NCBI GenBank assembly: GCA_050694055.1
Contig: JBOGWX010000161.1
Span: forward strand, 1 to 64,000
Direction of reading: 5' to 3'
Length of the DNA: 64,000 nucleotides
From: WHSV01 sp050694055
GTDB taxonomy: Bacteria > Actinomycetota > CADDZG01 > WHSQ01
The notes beneath the pieces were generated by a model. It was not told the origin of the DNA. It did no database searches and saw nothing but the letters and a program-made list of their open reading frames with translations. Shown in pieces: positions 45,246-53,461 of this stretch (position 1 is the stretch's first letter; the number at the start of each line of letters is the position of its first letter). Both the position numbers and the translations under genes were made by a program.

Positions 45246-46051
45246 CCCGAACCAGCCGCTGCCGGATCGAGGTCGAGGTTCAGTTCGAACTCCAGGGTTC
45301 CCGTTACGGGCGCCCCCCCGAGCGCAGGAGCCACCCTCACCTCGAAACGGCCCAGGGTGGTCGAACGAGATCTTCGCAGGACGCCCGACTCGAGGTCGAG
45401 GATCGCTTGGGTCGTAGTCTCGGCCGAGCCGGTCAACTCCGCGGTTCCCTGTGGAAGCGTCGTGGTGTAGCTCAGCGGACCATCGCCGAGATAGTCGATC
45501 CGAGCGAAACGGCCCGAGGCATCGCGGTCGAGGGACTCAAGCGTTCCGAGCGTGTCGATCTGTTGGAAGACCGGCCCGACCTGAACCTCCTGACGGCTCC
45601 GCCAGGTGTCGTGGAGTCCCACCGGCTCGAGCGCGACGGGCGGCCGGTAGGTGCCGATGAAGACCAGCTGATCGGGATCGAGCGAGTCTGCCGGGACGTC
45701 GTCGACGGCGAGCACTTCGAGCACCTCGCCGCTGGAACCGACCCTGAGCGTGAAACTTCGGGGGCCGGTTCCCGGAGAGGGCAACCCGCGTTCCACGACA
45801 TCCGTGGGTGTAAGCGAGATGTCGATGACCGCTTCATCGCCGGCGCGCGACTCGACGACCTCCGAGACATCGAACGTTACCTGGTAAGAGCCCTCACCCT
45901 CGCCGCCGATGTCCCAGGTCGACGTCGCCGTAGCCACCAACTCGTATTCGAGCTCACTTCCCGGCTCGTAGCTGTATTCGAGACTCACGGTGTCCGGACG
46001 GCAGGCGCTCAACGGCAACAGAGCCACGATGAGGAGAGCGCGCCGGACCAT
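45242..46051 (-). CDS. Putative lipoprotein of unknown function
   Basis: 269 residues. The start MVRRALLIVALLPLSACRPD has the lipobox LSAC, so it should be anchored outside the membrane. The rest is beta-rich and acidic, with YEPGSELEYELVATATSTWD and a C-terminal GGAPVTGTLEFELNLD, and no recognised domain. It is transcribed toward LytR_C (stops overlap by four bases) and away from otsB, with only 33 bases between the two start codons. Confidence 0.65.
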   Translation of the reverse strand: MVRRALLIVALLPLSACRPDTVSLEYSYEPGSELEYELVATATSTWDIGGEGEGSYQVTFDVSEVVESRAGDEAVIDISLTPTDVVERGLPSPGTGPRSFTLRVGSSGEVLEVLAVDDVPADSLDPDQLVFIGTYRPPVALEPVGLHDTWRSRQEVQVGPVFQQIDTLGTLESLDRDASGRFARIDYLGDGPLSYTTTLPQGTAELTGSAETTTQAILDLESGVLRRSRSTTLGRFEVRVAPALGGAPVTGTLEFELNLDLDPAAAGSG

Positions 46052-46084
46052 CGACTCAGTCTAGGGAAGGCTAGGGTTCAAACG

Positions 46085-46867
46085 ATGACGAACGAGTTCC
46101 GCGCATCGGTGGCATCCAACCCGCACAGCAGCGGAGTCTTCCTCGACTTCGATGGCACCGTGTCCGAGATAGTCGAGGTGCCGTCCGAGGCCAGGCCGAT
46201 CGAGGGCGCGCGTGCGGTGTTGAGTGATCTGGCGCGCGCGCTTGCGATCGTGTCCATCGTTTCCGGCCGCTCCGCTGCGCAACTCCTCGAATGGCTTGGT
46301 CCGGACATCGAGATCTGGGGGGTGCACGGCGCCGAGCGCGTCGTCGATGGCCGAGTCGAGCTGTCTGACGCCGTGGCGCCCTACGCCGGCGTGATGTCGG
46401 AGGTGCGTGAGGAACTAAAGGAGCGCTGCGCGGAGCTTGATCTGCCGGGCGTTCTGGTCGAGGACAAGGCGGCCATCGTCGGACTGCACTATCGCAATGC
46501 ACCGGTACGCGCGGATGCAAGAAGGGCCCTCGAGCGGCTGGCCGAGAACGTCGCCCGCGCTCACGGGGTCCAGATGCTGCCGGGGCGCATGGTGATCGAG
46601 GTGAAGCCTCCCGTGCAGTTTTCGAAGGCCGATGTCGTACGGCGCCGAGCGCAAGACCTCGAGCTGAAGGCCGCCGCGTTCCTCGGCGACGACGTCGGCG
46701 ATCTGCCTGCGTTCGACGCGCTCGACGAGCTGGCTTCGAACGGGGTGGCGACCGTCCGGGTGGCGGTTCGTTCGGATGAGTCGCCGGAGCAACTACTCGA
46801 GCGAGCCGACGAGATCGTCGACGGACCCCCGGCCGCGCTCGCCTGGCTCCGGTCCCTGCGAGGCTAG
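46085..46867 (+). CDS. otsB: Trehalose-phosphatase (OtsB), HAD family
   Basis: 260 residues from ATG 46085. The HAD nucleophile motif is FLDFDGTVSEI (Asp21, Asp23), followed by VSIVSGRS, the cap, and AAFLGDDVGDLPAFDAL as motif IV. It removes phosphate from trehalose-6-phosphate or a related sugar phosphate. Its TAG and the stop of the converging OtsA-like gene share the same CTAG. Pairing with that synthase suggests a two-step osmolyte pathway. Confidence 0.88.
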   Translation: MTNEFRASVASNPHSSGVFLDFDGTVSEIVEVPSEARPIEGARAVLSDLARALAIVSIVSGRSAAQLLEWLGPDIEIWGVHGAERVVDGRVELSDAVAPYAGVMSEVREELKERCAELDLPGVLVEDKAAIVGLHYRNAPVRADARRALERLAENVARAHGVQMLPGRMVIEVKPPVQFSKADVVRRRAQDLELKAAAFLGDDVGDLPAFDALDELASNGVATVRVAVRSDESPEQLLERADEIVDGPPAALAWLRSLRG

Positions 46868-48330
46868 GGCCCGTTGGGTGAGGGAGCCATCGGTGGTTGC
46901 CCTCCGTCCGCTATGGCTTCGAGATCGTCGATCTGCGAGTAGATCCAGTCCTCGGGCTTGGTCGATTCGACCACCGCGCGCTCGGACTCCAGCGCACTGC
47001 GCCGATCCTCCTCCGACAGCTCCAGCGCGCGCTCGATGGCGGCGGCGGTCTCCTCGATGTCCAGCGCATCCTCGATGCGGACGGCGTACTCACCGAGCTC
47101 CTGGAACGAGCCTGCTCCCCTGGACAGAACCAGCGCCCCGTTTCGCCGGTTGACGGCGACGCCTTCCTTGGAGACGAGGTTCATCCCGTCCATTATCGGG
47201 TTCACCAGCAACACGTCGTAGACAGAGAGCGCGCCGAGCGTGCGCTCGTAGTCGTCCTTCAGAAACATGCGAATCGCATCCGGGTGTCGCTCGTTGACGC
47301 GCGCGATGCTGGCTTCGATGTCCTCGAGATAGCGCTGGTACTCCTTCATGCTCTGGCGCGATCCATAAAGACAGGCAAAGAAGGTGACGTGTCGAAGGTC
47401 CTCTCTGCGATCGAGCAAGGCGCCGAATGCCTCGAAGCCGCGCACGATGTTCTTGGACGGTTCGGTCCGGTCGGCTCGCACGACCGCGGGGCCGTTGCTC
47501 TCCTCGAGAAAGCGATCGCCCCAGGTGCGTACCACCTCTGAGCCGGCGAGCTCCTGAAGCGCCGGCGCGTCTATGGGGATCGGATAGGCCCGCACCCAGG
47601 TCGTTCTCCCTTGATGCTCGATGCAGCCTCGCCGGCGGTCGACCTCGTATCCCATCTCATCGCAGCAATCGATGAAGGCATCGACCCACGCAGCCACATG
47701 GAAGCCGAGCAGATCGGTTCCGAGCAGGCCCTCGATGACACCGGTGCGCACGGCCTCAGGCACGCGCTCGAGCCCCTGCGCGCAGAACGATGAATGTGTG
47801 AAGTGAAAGATGGTCTGTTCCGGCCGCTGCTCCCTCACCAGCCGGGGAGCCACGCTGAGGTGGTAGTCCTGAAAGAGGATGAGATCGTCGGCGTCGGATT
47901 CCTCGAGCACTGCTGAAGCGAAGGCCACGTTGACGGGCAGGTAGGCGGACTCCCAGGCCTTCAACTCGTCCTCACCGAAGTCTCCGATCCCGAGCTCGTC
48001 CCAGAGGCAGTGGTTGGCGAACCAGAGCATGCGGTTGGAGACGACGTCGTAGTACTGCGCGTAGGTGTCGGGATCGATGTCCAGCAGTCGCACTCGATAG
48101 CCGAGCTCATCCTGGAGTCGATCGGTGGCGCCCCGGGACACGGCCTCTCTGTCCGTGGCCGAAGTCGCGCAGGCGATCCACATCGCTTCTTCGCCCAACT
48201 CTCGGGCCACGGGATCCATGGCGCCGGCCAAGCCTCCGGCGCCGCGCTTCAGCTCATAGCCTTCGTCACTCTCGATGAAGGAGACCGGCCCCCGGTTCGA
48301 GACGAGCACGACCCCTGTGTTCTTCTTCAC
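46864..48330 (-). CDS. otsA: OtsA-like GT20 glycosyltransferase with unusual acceptor loops
   Basis: 488 residues. The GT20 core is clear: VSNRGPVSF, GAGGLAGAM, LILFQDYHLSVAP, the donor-site DGMNLVSKEG and a final RGAGSFQELG. Two acceptor/phosphate regions differ from textbook OtsA: where HxPFP is expected there is HFTHSSFC, and the usual VDRLDYSKG reads ADRTEPSKN. It is therefore a trehalose-6-phosphate synthase relative whose acceptor may be another phosphate (for example a glycerol or glycerate derivative), a point of inference. It converges with otsB and diverges from glycerate kinase. Confidence 0.8.
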   Translation of the reverse strand: MKKNTGVVLVSNRGPVSFIESDEGYELKRGAGGLAGAMDPVARELGEEAMWIACATSATDREAVSRGATDRLQDELGYRVRLLDIDPDTYAQYYDVVSNRMLWFANHCLWDELGIGDFGEDELKAWESAYLPVNVAFASAVLEESDADDLILFQDYHLSVAPRLVREQRPEQTIFHFTHSSFCAQGLERVPEAVRTGVIEGLLGTDLLGFHVAAWVDAFIDCCDEMGYEVDRRRGCIEHQGRTTWVRAYPIPIDAPALQELAGSEVVRTWGDRFLEESNGPAVVRADRTEPSKNIVRGFEAFGALLDRREDLRHVTFFACLYGSRQSMKEYQRYLEDIEASIARVNERHPDAIRMFLKDDYERTLGALSVYDVLLVNPIMDGMNLVSKEGVAVNRRNGALVLSRGAGSFQELGEYAVRIEDALDIEETAAAIERALELSEEDRRSALESERAVVESTKPEDWIYSQIDDLEAIADGGQPPMAPSPNGP

Positions 48331-48350
48331 CGCCTCGTATCGTAGTGGGC

Positions 48351-49508
48351 ATGCACGTGGTTATCGCGCCGGACAAGTTCAAAGGGACGCTCAGCGCGTC
48401 CGAGGTCGCGAATGCCATGGCCAAGGGTGTGCGCGCCGCGATTCCCCATGCGTCGCTGACGCTCCGTCCGGCGGCCGACGGAGGCGAGGGGACGGTGGAC
48501 GCGCTGCTCCTGGCACACGGGGGCCGGGTGTCAACCCGGCGCGTGAGCGGACCGCTAACCGGGCTCGTGGAAGCTCCTCTGGCGCATCTCGCCGACGGAT
48601 CGTGCGCGCTGGAGATGTCGGATGCGGCCGGCCTCGCCCTGGTCGACTCCGAGAGCGCCGATGCGCTCGCGGCTTCGAGTCTGGGTCTGGGTGAGCTCAT
48701 CGCCGCAGCACTACAAGAGGGCGAGCGCAAGATCCTCATCGGCGTCGGCGGCAGCGCATCTACCGATGGAGGCACGGGGGCCGCGCGCGCTCTCGGGTGG
48801 CGCTTTTTGGATGCGAGCGGGGCGGAGCTTCCGCTGGGTGGAGGATCGCTCCCGCGACTCGCACGAATCGACGCCTCGCAGGTGCGCAAGGAGGTGCGTG
48901 CAGCAACCTTCGTCGCCGCTTGCGATGTCGACAATCCGCTGGTCGGTGAGTCGGGGGCCGCGCGCGTCTTCGCCCCTCAGAAGGGCGCGACCGACGAGGA
49001 GGTCGAGATCCTCGAGGAGGGACTTGCAATCCTTGCACGCCGCATCAGTGAGGACCTCGAGATCGATGTCGCCGAACGGCCGGGCGCCGGCGCGGGCGGA
49101 GGAACGGGAGCGGGTCTCGCGGCCTTCTTCGGAGCGACTCTGGGCCCTGGATTCGAGGTGGTGGCCGAGGCCTCGCGACTGCGTGACGAGATAGAGGAAG
49201 CGGACCTGGTGGTTACGGGCGAGGGCCGGCTCGACGAGCAGAGCCTCGGAGGCAAGGCACCGATCGGTGTCGCCCGGATGGCGCGTGACGCCGGGGTCAG
49301 ATGCTTTGCCGTCGCCGGAGAGATTCCGATCGACCCACGGGCACTCAAGCGGGAAGGCATCCTTGCGAGTGCGAGCTTGATCGAGGCGGTGGGGCGCGCT
49401 CAGGCGTTCGGAGATACGGCCGGCGCCGTCGTCAAGGCGACCACTTCACTCATTCGCCAGCGCGTTACCGAGGGTCCCGACAAGCCGCGTCGCTTCTTCT
49501 CCGTCTAG
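48351..49508 (+). CDS. Glycerate kinase (GlxK/GarK family)
   Basis: About 385 residues from ATG 48351; a GTG two codons earlier is an alternative. IAPDKFKGTLSA at the start, PAADGGEGTVDALL, GVGGSASTDGGTGAARALGW and PGAGAGGGTGAGLAAFFGA identify the family, which phosphorylates glycerate to 2-phosphoglycerate. Its start codon lies only 20 bases from the divergent OtsA-like start, so both mRNAs may be leaderless. Confidence 0.9.
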   Translation: MHVVIAPDKFKGTLSASEVANAMAKGVRAAIPHASLTLRPAADGGEGTVDALLLAHGGRVSTRRVSGPLTGLVEAPLAHLADGSCALEMSDAAGLALVDSESADALAASSLGLGELIAAALQEGERKILIGVGGSASTDGGTGAARALGWRFLDASGAELPLGGGSLPRLARIDASQVRKEVRAATFVAACDVDNPLVGESGAARVFAPQKGATDEEVEILEEGLAILARRISEDLEIDVAERPGAGAGGGTGAGLAAFFGATLGPGFEVVAEASRLRDEIEEADLVVTGEGRLDEQSLGGKAPIGVARMARDAGVRCFAVAGEIPIDPRALKREGILASASLIEAVGRAQAFGDTAGAVVKATTSLIRQRVTEGPDKPRRFFSV

Positions 49509-49521
49509 CCGCCTCGAAGCG

Positions 49522-50835
49522 ATGGTGTCGCTTCGCCGTACGGTTCGTCCGTTTGAGGGGGATACTTCAAGAGTGTCGACTTCCGTACCTCCGCGCCTTC
49601 CGGCCGGCGAACGTCTTCGTCGTGCGGGCATGGCCGCGTGGGCACTCATCGGACTGCTGATCGTCGCAGCGGCGGCGGTCTGGGCTCTGTTCAAGATCAG
49701 CATCATCTTTCCGCCACTTGTGATCGCCCTCATCATCATCTACGCGCTCAACCCGATCGTGTCGCGACTCGAGGGGATGGGCCTCCGCCGCGGCTTCGGC
49801 GCGGTCGGTTCGTACATCGTGATCGCCGGAATCATTACTGCGCTCGGTTTCGCCCTTACGCCGCTCGCCGCCCAACAGATCGACGCGTTCGAGGAAGACT
49901 GGCCGGTGTTCAGAGACCGGGTGGTGACCTTCGTCGACGGTTCCGTGGACGGCGTGAACCGGCGGTTGGGCACGGACTTCAGCACGACCCAATTCGATTG
50001 TCTGCTCGGCTCCCAGGAGATCGGGGAGGGCGGAGGCCCCTCGTTGGAGCAATGCGACAGGGCTACGCAGCGATTCCGGAGTTTCTTCGAGTCTCAGACG
50101 GCACGGCTCACCGAGATCGGTACCTCCGTCATCGGGGTTCTCTTGTGGTTCGTCATAGGGCCGCTCATCGCGCTGTACCTGTTGATGGACCTGCCGCAAC
50201 TGCAGCGCGACATGCTCAACCTGGTTCCCAACTCTCACAAGGAGGAGGTCGCCGACCTGGGCGGCAAGATAGGACGTGCGGTCGGAGGCTTCTTCAGGGG
50301 ACAACTGATGGTCGCCTTTCTGGTCGGCCTGATGTCCGCGGTCGGCTTCGCGATTATCGGCCTGCCCTTCTGGTTCGTCATCGGTGCAATCGCCGGCTTC
50401 TTCAACCTGATCCCTCTGGTCGGCCCGTTCATCGGTGGCGCCATCGGCTTCATCATCGGGACCGTCTACGGCGGCGTGGGCCTCGGCCTCCAGGCGGCGA
50501 TCGTCGAGATCATCGTGCAACAGATCGACAACCACTTCCTGAGTCCCAACGTCATGAAGCGTACCGTCCGCATCCACCCCGTAACCGTGATGCTGTCGTT
50601 GCTGGCCGGCGGAGCGCTCGCCGGATTCTGGGGCATCCTGCTCGCCGTGCCCGCGGTGGCCGTCGGCAAGCTGGTGCTGGGGCATCTATGGGCGACGCGC
50701 GTGCTGGGGGCCGAGGTCGCTCCCTACGCCGGCACCGGACGCGCGCCCCCCGCGGTCATCGTCCAGCCCTCGAAGCAAACGGCCAAACCGGCGGAAACCG
50801 AGGCAGAGGCGACACCCTCGAGAACTTCCGGCTGA
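49522..50835 (+). CDS. AI-2E family transporter (PerM-like)
   Basis: 437 residues from ATG 49522; GTG 49573 with AGGGGG upstream is an equally good start. It has about eight membrane helices: an N-terminal pair, an external loop with conserved Cys in FDCLLGSQE, and the family motifs GFFNLIPLVGPFIGGAIGFI and QQIDNHFLSPNVMKRTVRIHP. Members include AI-2 exporters and Na+/H+ antiporters; the substrate here is unknown. The C-terminal tail is low complexity. Confidence 0.88.
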   Translation: MVSLRRTVRPFEGDTSRVSTSVPPRLPAGERLRRAGMAAWALIGLLIVAAAAVWALFKISIIFPPLVIALIIIYALNPIVSRLEGMGLRRGFGAVGSYIVIAGIITALGFALTPLAAQQIDAFEEDWPVFRDRVVTFVDGSVDGVNRRLGTDFSTTQFDCLLGSQEIGEGGGPSLEQCDRATQRFRSFFESQTARLTEIGTSVIGVLLWFVIGPLIALYLLMDLPQLQRDMLNLVPNSHKEEVADLGGKIGRAVGGFFRGQLMVAFLVGLMSAVGFAIIGLPFWFVIGAIAGFFNLIPLVGPFIGGAIGFIIGTVYGGVGLGLQAAIVEIIVQQIDNHFLSPNVMKRTVRIHPVTVMLSLLAGGALAGFWGILLAVPAVAVGKLVLGHLWATRVLGAEVAPYAGTGRAPPAVIVQPSKQTAKPAETEAEATPSRTSG

Positions 50836-50883
50836 GCAGAGCAATCCGCCGGCGTTGCGCGCCCGAACTCTGAGTCGGTAGGT

Positions 50884-50905
50884 TTATTGCAATTCATTGC
50901 AATAA
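50884..50905. promoter_or_regulatory. 22-bp perfect palindrome, likely Nur/Fur-family operator
   Basis: TTATTGCAAT and ATTGCAATAA flank a two-base centre (TC), a perfect dyad and a rare AT-rich island, 27 bases before the cbiM ATG. The TTGCAA-N4-TTGCAA core resembles the Streptomyces Nur (nickel regulator) box, described as TTGCAA-N5-TTGCAA. A Fur-family gene lies at the far end of this operon. No cobalamin riboswitch is visible in the 97-base gap, which favours metal-dependent repression. Confidence 0.65.
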
Positions 50906-50932
50906 CGCAGACCACCCAGTGAAAGAGGGCGC

Positions 50933-51628
50933 ATGCACATTCCGGATGGGTTCATCAACGCCGGAACCTCGGCCGGAGCCGCCGTCATTGCGGCAGGTGG
51001 GGTCGCGGTCGCCGTGAGGAAGACCTCCGAGTACCTGGAGGACAAACAGGTTCCTCTCGCCGGCCTGACGGCGGCCTTCGTCTTCGCGGTTCAGATGCTC
51101 AACTTCCCGGTTGCCGCGGGGACCAGCGGGCACCTTCTCGGAGGCGCTCTGGCGGCGGTTCTCGTAGGCCCTTGGGCGGGGGCCTTGTGCGTGACCGTGG
51201 TGCTGATCGTGCAGGCCTTCTTTGCGGATGGTGGTATCAGCGCCCTGGGCCTCAACATCATCGACATGGGCCTGGTGACGGCCCTCGGTGGCTACGCGAT
51301 CTTCACCGGTTTACGGAAGCTTCTTCCCGACACCCACACAGCCGTCGTTCTGTCGTCCGGTGTGGCGGCGGGTATCTCGGTGGTTCTGTCCGCGCTCGCG
51401 TTCTTCGCCCAGTTCGCGCTCGGTGCAAATATCGAACTCCCGCTCGGCTCGGTTTTCACCGCGATGCTCGGAGTCCATCTGCTCATCGGTGTCGGTGAAG
51501 GGCTCATCACGGCTGCAACCATCGGACTGGTGCTGGATGTTAGGCCCGACCTCGTTCATGGGGCGCGCGACCTGATGACCCCACTCGAGTTGAAACCTCG
51601 GATGGGGACCGCAGGAGGGGGGTCGTGA
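50933..51628 (+). CDS. cbiM: Energy-coupling factor transporter S component CbiM/NikM
   Basis: 231 residues beginning MHIPDGFI; the free N-terminal Met-His-Ile metal-binding signature of CbiM/NikM is intact, so this start is certain. About six helices follow with GTSGHLLGGALAA and QAFFADGGISALGLNIIDMG, both family motifs. It captures Co2+ or Ni2+ and passes it to the CbiQ-CbiO engine. Its stop overlaps the next gene (GTGA). Confidence 0.93.
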   Translation: MHIPDGFINAGTSAGAAVIAAGGVAVAVRKTSEYLEDKQVPLAGLTAAFVFAVQMLNFPVAAGTSGHLLGGALAAVLVGPWAGALCVTVVLIVQAFFADGGISALGLNIIDMGLVTALGGYAIFTGLRKLLPDTHTAVVLSSGVAAGISVVLSALAFFAQFALGANIELPLGSVFTAMLGVHLLIGVGEGLITAATIGLVLDVRPDLVHGARDLMTPLELKPRMGTAGGGS

Positions 51629-51966
51629 ACGCCACTTCGAACACGCGCTTGTTCGTGGTCGCCGGGCTGCTGCTTGCATGCGCGCTGGTGCTGTTCGTGA
51701 GCCCTTTCGCCAACCCGAATCCCGACGGGCTGAATCGGGTGGCCGAGGACGAAGGGTTCGCGGCCACCGAGACCGATCACGGTTTGGGAGACAGCCCCCT
51801 GGCCGACTACGCGGTGCATGGTGTGGACCACGAGGGAGTGAGTAAGGGACTCTCAGGCGTGATCGGCATCCTTGCGACCTTCGGCCTGGGACTGGGCTTG
51901 TTCGCTCTCGCGCGCAAGCGACGCGCCGGGGGTTCGCCTGCGAACTCGTCGGGAGGCCCGGTCTGA
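51625..51966 (+). CDS. PDGLE-domain CbiN/NikN-like subunit
   Basis: 113 residues from a GTG overlapping the cbiM stop. Two membrane helices (LFVVAGLLLACALVLFVSPF and GVIGILATFGLGLGLFALA) enclose an external loop containing NPDGLNRVAEDEG, the PDGLE motif of NikN/CbiN-type accessory subunits. It completes the M component. Its TGA overlaps the likely CTG start of cbiQ. Confidence 0.85.
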   Translation: MNATSNTRLFVVAGLLLACALVLFVSPFANPNPDGLNRVAEDEGFAATETDHGLGDSPLADYAVHGVDHEGVSKGLSGVIGILATFGLGLGLFALARKRRAGGSPANSSGGPV

Positions 51967-52727
51967 GCGGCGGCCACACCCACGGTCACGGGCTGTTGGT
52001 TCACGGACACAGCCCGCTTCACACCCTCGCGCCCCAGTGCAAGGTCGCCGCGGCGCTCGCCTTCGTGCTCGTCGTGGTCGCCACTCCGCGCGAGGCGGTG
52101 TGGGCTTATGGGGTTTATGTCGCTCTGATCATCGCGCTCACGTTCGTGGCCGAGGTGCCTCTGCCGGCGTTGCTGCGCAGGCTCACCATCGAAGCACCCT
52201 TTCTGGTCTTCGCGCTCGCCCTGCCCTTCCTCGCGCGCGGCGAGCGGATCGACGTGGTGGGACTGAGCCTTTCGACCGAAGGGCTATGGGGGGCTTGGAA
52301 CATCTTCATCAAGGCCACACTTGGTGCCGCGGCCATGATGCTTCTTGCCTCGACCACGCCGATCACCTCGATCCTGCAGGGGCTCCAGAAACTCAAGACC
52401 CCTCCGCTGATCATTGCGATCGCCGGTTTCATGATTCGATATGCCGACGTCATCGCATCCGAGATGAGACGGATGAAGGTCGGCCGGGAATCGCGTGGTT
52501 ACGATCCCCGTTTCTTATGGCATGCGAGAGCGCTGGCGTCCTCCGCGGGGACGCTGTTCATCCGCTCCTATGAGCGAGGTGAGCGAGTCTTTTTGGCGAT
52601 GATGTCGCGCGGGTATGCAGGAGCCATGCCCGAGTTGGCCACGCACGAGGCGACCAGGCGCCAGTGGTCGATTGCGCTTCTCGTTCCCGGCGTTGCGGCG
52701 ATCGTCTGCGTCCTTGCGTGGCTGTGA
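51963..52727 (+). CDS. cbiQ: Energy-coupling factor T component CbiQ, probable CTG start
   Basis: 254 residues if started at CTG 51963: GGGAGG lies six bases upstream and the codon overlaps the preceding stop (CTGA), matching the four-base overlaps elsewhere in this operon. It gives a His-rich N-terminus, SGGHTHGHG ... VHGHSPLH, as often seen in CbiQ. A TTG at 51996 would remove part of it. The body has the CbiQ helices and the coupling motif region MKVGRESRGYDPRF with Arg-Gly for CbiO contact. Confidence 0.88.
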   Translation: MSGGHTHGHGLLVHGHSPLHTLAPQCKVAAALAFVLVVVATPREAVWAYGVYVALIIALTFVAEVPLPALLRRLTIEAPFLVFALALPFLARGERIDVVGLSLSTEGLWGAWNIFIKATLGAAAMMLLASTTPITSILQGLQKLKTPPLIIAIAGFMIRYADVIASEMRRMKVGRESRGYDPRFLWHARALASSAGTLFIRSYERGERVFLAMMSRGYAGAMPELATHEATRRQWSIALLVPGVAAIVCVLAWL

Positions 52728-53461
52728 ACGCGCTCGAGGTTCGAGGTCTTGCCTTTGCCTACCCCGACGGGCTGCAGGCTCTGTTCGGCGTCGATCTCGC
52801 GGTCGCCCGTGGCGAGCGCGTGGCGCTCCTCGGCCCCAACGGCGCCGGCAAGACGACTCTGATACTGCACCTGAACGGGGTCTTGACGGCGGGGGCGGGT
52901 TGCGTTCACGTCGGTGGTCTCGAGGTCGCCAAGGCGAACCTGAGGGAGATCCGGCGGCGCGTGGCGCTGGTGTTTCAGGATCCGGATGATCAACTCTTCA
53001 TGCCGACGGTACGAGAGGACGTCGCCTTCGGGCCTGCGAATCTCGGCGTCGGGGGAGCAGAGCTGGAGGCTCGCGTCGGAGCCGCGCTCGACGCTGTGGG
53101 CATGGCCGAGTACGTCGGTCGCCCACCGCATCATCTCAGCTTCGGTCAGCGACGAAGGGTCGCGATTGCGACGGTGCTGGTCATGGAGCCCGAGATCCTG
53201 GTGCTCGACGAACCCTCGTCGAACCTCGATCCTGCAGCCAAGCGGGAGCTGGCAACGATCCTCCAAGGGCTTGATCTCACGATGCTTATGGTGACCCACG
53301 ACATGCCTTATGCGCTCGAGCTGTGCGACCGATCGGTGGTCCTGAACGAGGGCGTCATCACCGCCGATGGGCCGACCCACGAAATCCTGGGTGATGAGCT
53401 GCTCATGCAGGCCAACCGGCTCGAGTTGCCCTACGGTTTCGACCCGTCGTTCCGGCGCTGA
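52724..53461 (+). CDS. cbiO: Energy-coupling factor ATPase CbiO
   Basis: 245 residues from a GTG overlapping the cbiQ stop (GTGA). Walker A GPNGAGKTT, Q-loop FQDPDDQLF (typical of ECF ATPases), signature LSFGQRRRVAIA, Walker B ILVLDEPSSNLDP and switch His in VTHDMPYAL are all present. It powers nickel/cobalt uptake. The last 31 bases overlap the 3' end of the converging Fur-family gene. Confidence 0.93.
   Translation: MNALEVRGLAFAYPDGLQALFGVDLAVARGERVALLGPNGAGKTTLILHLNGVLTAGAGCVHVGGLEVAKANLREIRRRVALVFQDPDDQLFMPTVREDVAFGPANLGVGGAELEARVGAALDAVGMAEYVGRPPHHLSFGQRRRVAIATVLVMEPEILVLDEPSSNLDPAAKRELATILQGLDLTMLMVTHDMPYALELCDRSVVLNEGVITADGPTHEILGDELLMQANRLELPYGFDPSFRR

Noticed and set aside
50836..50932. 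Cobalamin riboswitch before cbiM
   Set aside because: The gap is too short and has no B12-box-like sequence; a palindromic operator is present instead.
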